Source of the DNA: Clostridiales bacterium
GTDB lineage: Bacteria; Bacillota_A; Clostridia; Saccharofermentanales; Saccharofermentanaceae
Assembly: GCA_017649745.1 (NCBI GenBank)
Contig: JAGCGE010000114.1
Coordinates: 1-5,332 of the forward strand
Direction: 5' to 3'
DNA length: 5,332 bases
Made by a program: the position numbers and the translations under genes. The notes beneath the pieces are model-generated. The model worked only from the letters and a program-made list of their open reading frames with translations, was not told the origin of the DNA and made no database searches. This document shows, one piece after another, positions 4,773 through 5,332 of this stretch. Within the stretch, counting starts at the first letter, position 1, and each line of letters opens with the position of its first letter.

Positions 4773-5332
4773 ATGAGCTGGAACAAAGAAAAGATCCATG
4801 AGACAGTAGAAAGACAGAGAAGTTTCTTCAAGACAGGGAAGACGCTTGATGTTTCTTTTCGAAAAAGAATGCTCAGAGAATTTGGCGCAGCTGTAAGAAC
4901 GCACGAAAACGACCTTCAGGATGCGCTTTCTGCTGATCTTGGCAGAACAGCTATCGAAGGTTATATGTGTGATGTAGGTGCGACTATCGCTGAGATAAAT
5001 GAGCTTGCTTCACATGTAAAAAGATGGGCCAGACCTGAACTTCATTTTAGCGGTATTACATGTTTCCCGAGTGTATTTACCAGAGTCTATAAGATGCCTT
5101 ATGGTGTTACATTAGTCATAAGCCCGTTTAACTTTCCGATATATCTGTCGCTGGTTGTGGTTGCTACTTCGATCGCAGCCGGAAATGCGGTCATACTTAA
5201 GACCAGCTCCAAGTCGAAGGCTTGTACGGAAGTGATAAAGAAGATCATCGCTGAGACTTTCCCTGAAGAATACGTGACATTGATCGACGGTGGTCATGAT
5301 GTGGCTGATATGTGCCTAGAGGAACGCTTTGA
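4773..5332 (+). CDS. Aldehyde dehydrogenase (NAD(P)+-dependent, class 3-like), 3' truncated
   Basis: The window holds the first 186 residues of a protein that in this family is usually about 450-500 long. It oxidises an aldehyde to the acid with NAD(P)+. Seen here: the N-terminal helices (QRSFFKTGKTLDVSFRKRML, then LGRTAIEGYMCDVG), then KMPYGVTLVISPFNFPIYLSL at about 107-127, which contains the SPFNFP block with the conserved oxyanion-hole Asn (N120). The nucleotide-binding strand AAGNAVILKTSSKSKA (135-150) carries the conserved Lys143, and EYVTLIDGG follows. The catalytic Cys and Glu lie beyond the window. The lack of a long N-terminal extension and the VxxxKRWARPEL element point to the class 3/fatty-aldehyde (YwdH/AlkH-like) branch. 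In many relatives the position after LK reads PSE; here it reads TSS, a variation that may affect cofactor preference. Translation starts at the ATG 4773 behind a weak GAGAGA site, with its own promoter. Codons are visibly richer in G and C than in the accessory half. Confidence 0.92.
   Translation, partial: MSWNKEKIHETVERQRSFFKTGKTLDVSFRKRMLREFGAAVRTHENDLQDALSADLGRTAIEGYMCDVGATIAEINELASHVKRWARPELHFSGITCFPSVFTRVYKMPYGVTLVISPFNFPIYLSLVVVATSIAAGNAVILKTSSKSKACTEVIKKIIAETFPEEYVTLIDGGHDVADMCLEERF

Noticed and set aside
5112..5297. Minus-strand frame of 61 codons
   Set aside because: It is antisense to the aldehyde dehydrogenase, whose SPFNFP and nucleotide-binding motifs define the coding strand.
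1..5332. Mobile element, CRISPR array, tRNA or other RNA gene
   Set aside because: I saw no transposase or integrase motifs, terminal inverted repeats, regularly spaced repeats or cloverleaf-like blocks on either strand.

Overview
The window reads as a piece of a low-to-moderate GC Gram-positive (Firmicutes, probably Clostridia) chromosome. Supporting signs are strong AGGAGG-type ribosome binding sites, extended -10 promoters of the form TGnTATAAT, and a YdbC-type PC4-fold protein typical of Firmicutes. It falls into an AT-rich accessory half (about 1-2940, all on the + strand) and a more ordinary half (about 3025-5332) with genes on both strands.

Accessory half. The window opens inside a DUF2075 (SF1-like ATPase/helicase) gene, 1-894, whose 5' end and Walker A motif lie outside. 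It is followed after 16 bases by a MazG-like nucleotide pyrophosphohydrolase (911-1231). Next comes a short reading frame (1233-1473) that looks broken by one extra T in a TTTT run. Then come a SUKH/SMI1-KNR4 immunity-type protein with an extra N-terminal domain (1492-2211), a possible 41-residue small ORF (2225-2350), and a 198-residue protein carrying an R-N-x3-H motif of the HEPN ribonuclease type (2343-2939). All face the same way with short gaps, and I see no convincing internal promoter or terminator. They may therefore form one transcription unit, or at least a cluster of conflict and defence genes. A helicase, a nucleotide hydrolase, a polymorphic-toxin immunity protein and a HEPN-like protein side by side fit an immunity or toxin island. 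No such function is proven by the sequence.

Ordinary half. A YdbC-like single-stranded nucleic acid binding protein (3025-3246, minus) is divergent from a small unrecognised beta-rich protein (3389-3661, plus). The latter converges on a membrane-anchored J-domain protein (3690-4586, minus). That gene is divergent from an aldehyde dehydrogenase (4773 to the window end, plus, 3' truncated). Three genes (3389, dnaJ-like and aldehyde dehydrogenase) each have an identical TGATATAAT extended -10 box upstream.

I see no rRNA, tRNA, CRISPR array, insertion sequence, integrase, attachment site or replication origin. Gaps between genes are all under 200 bases.
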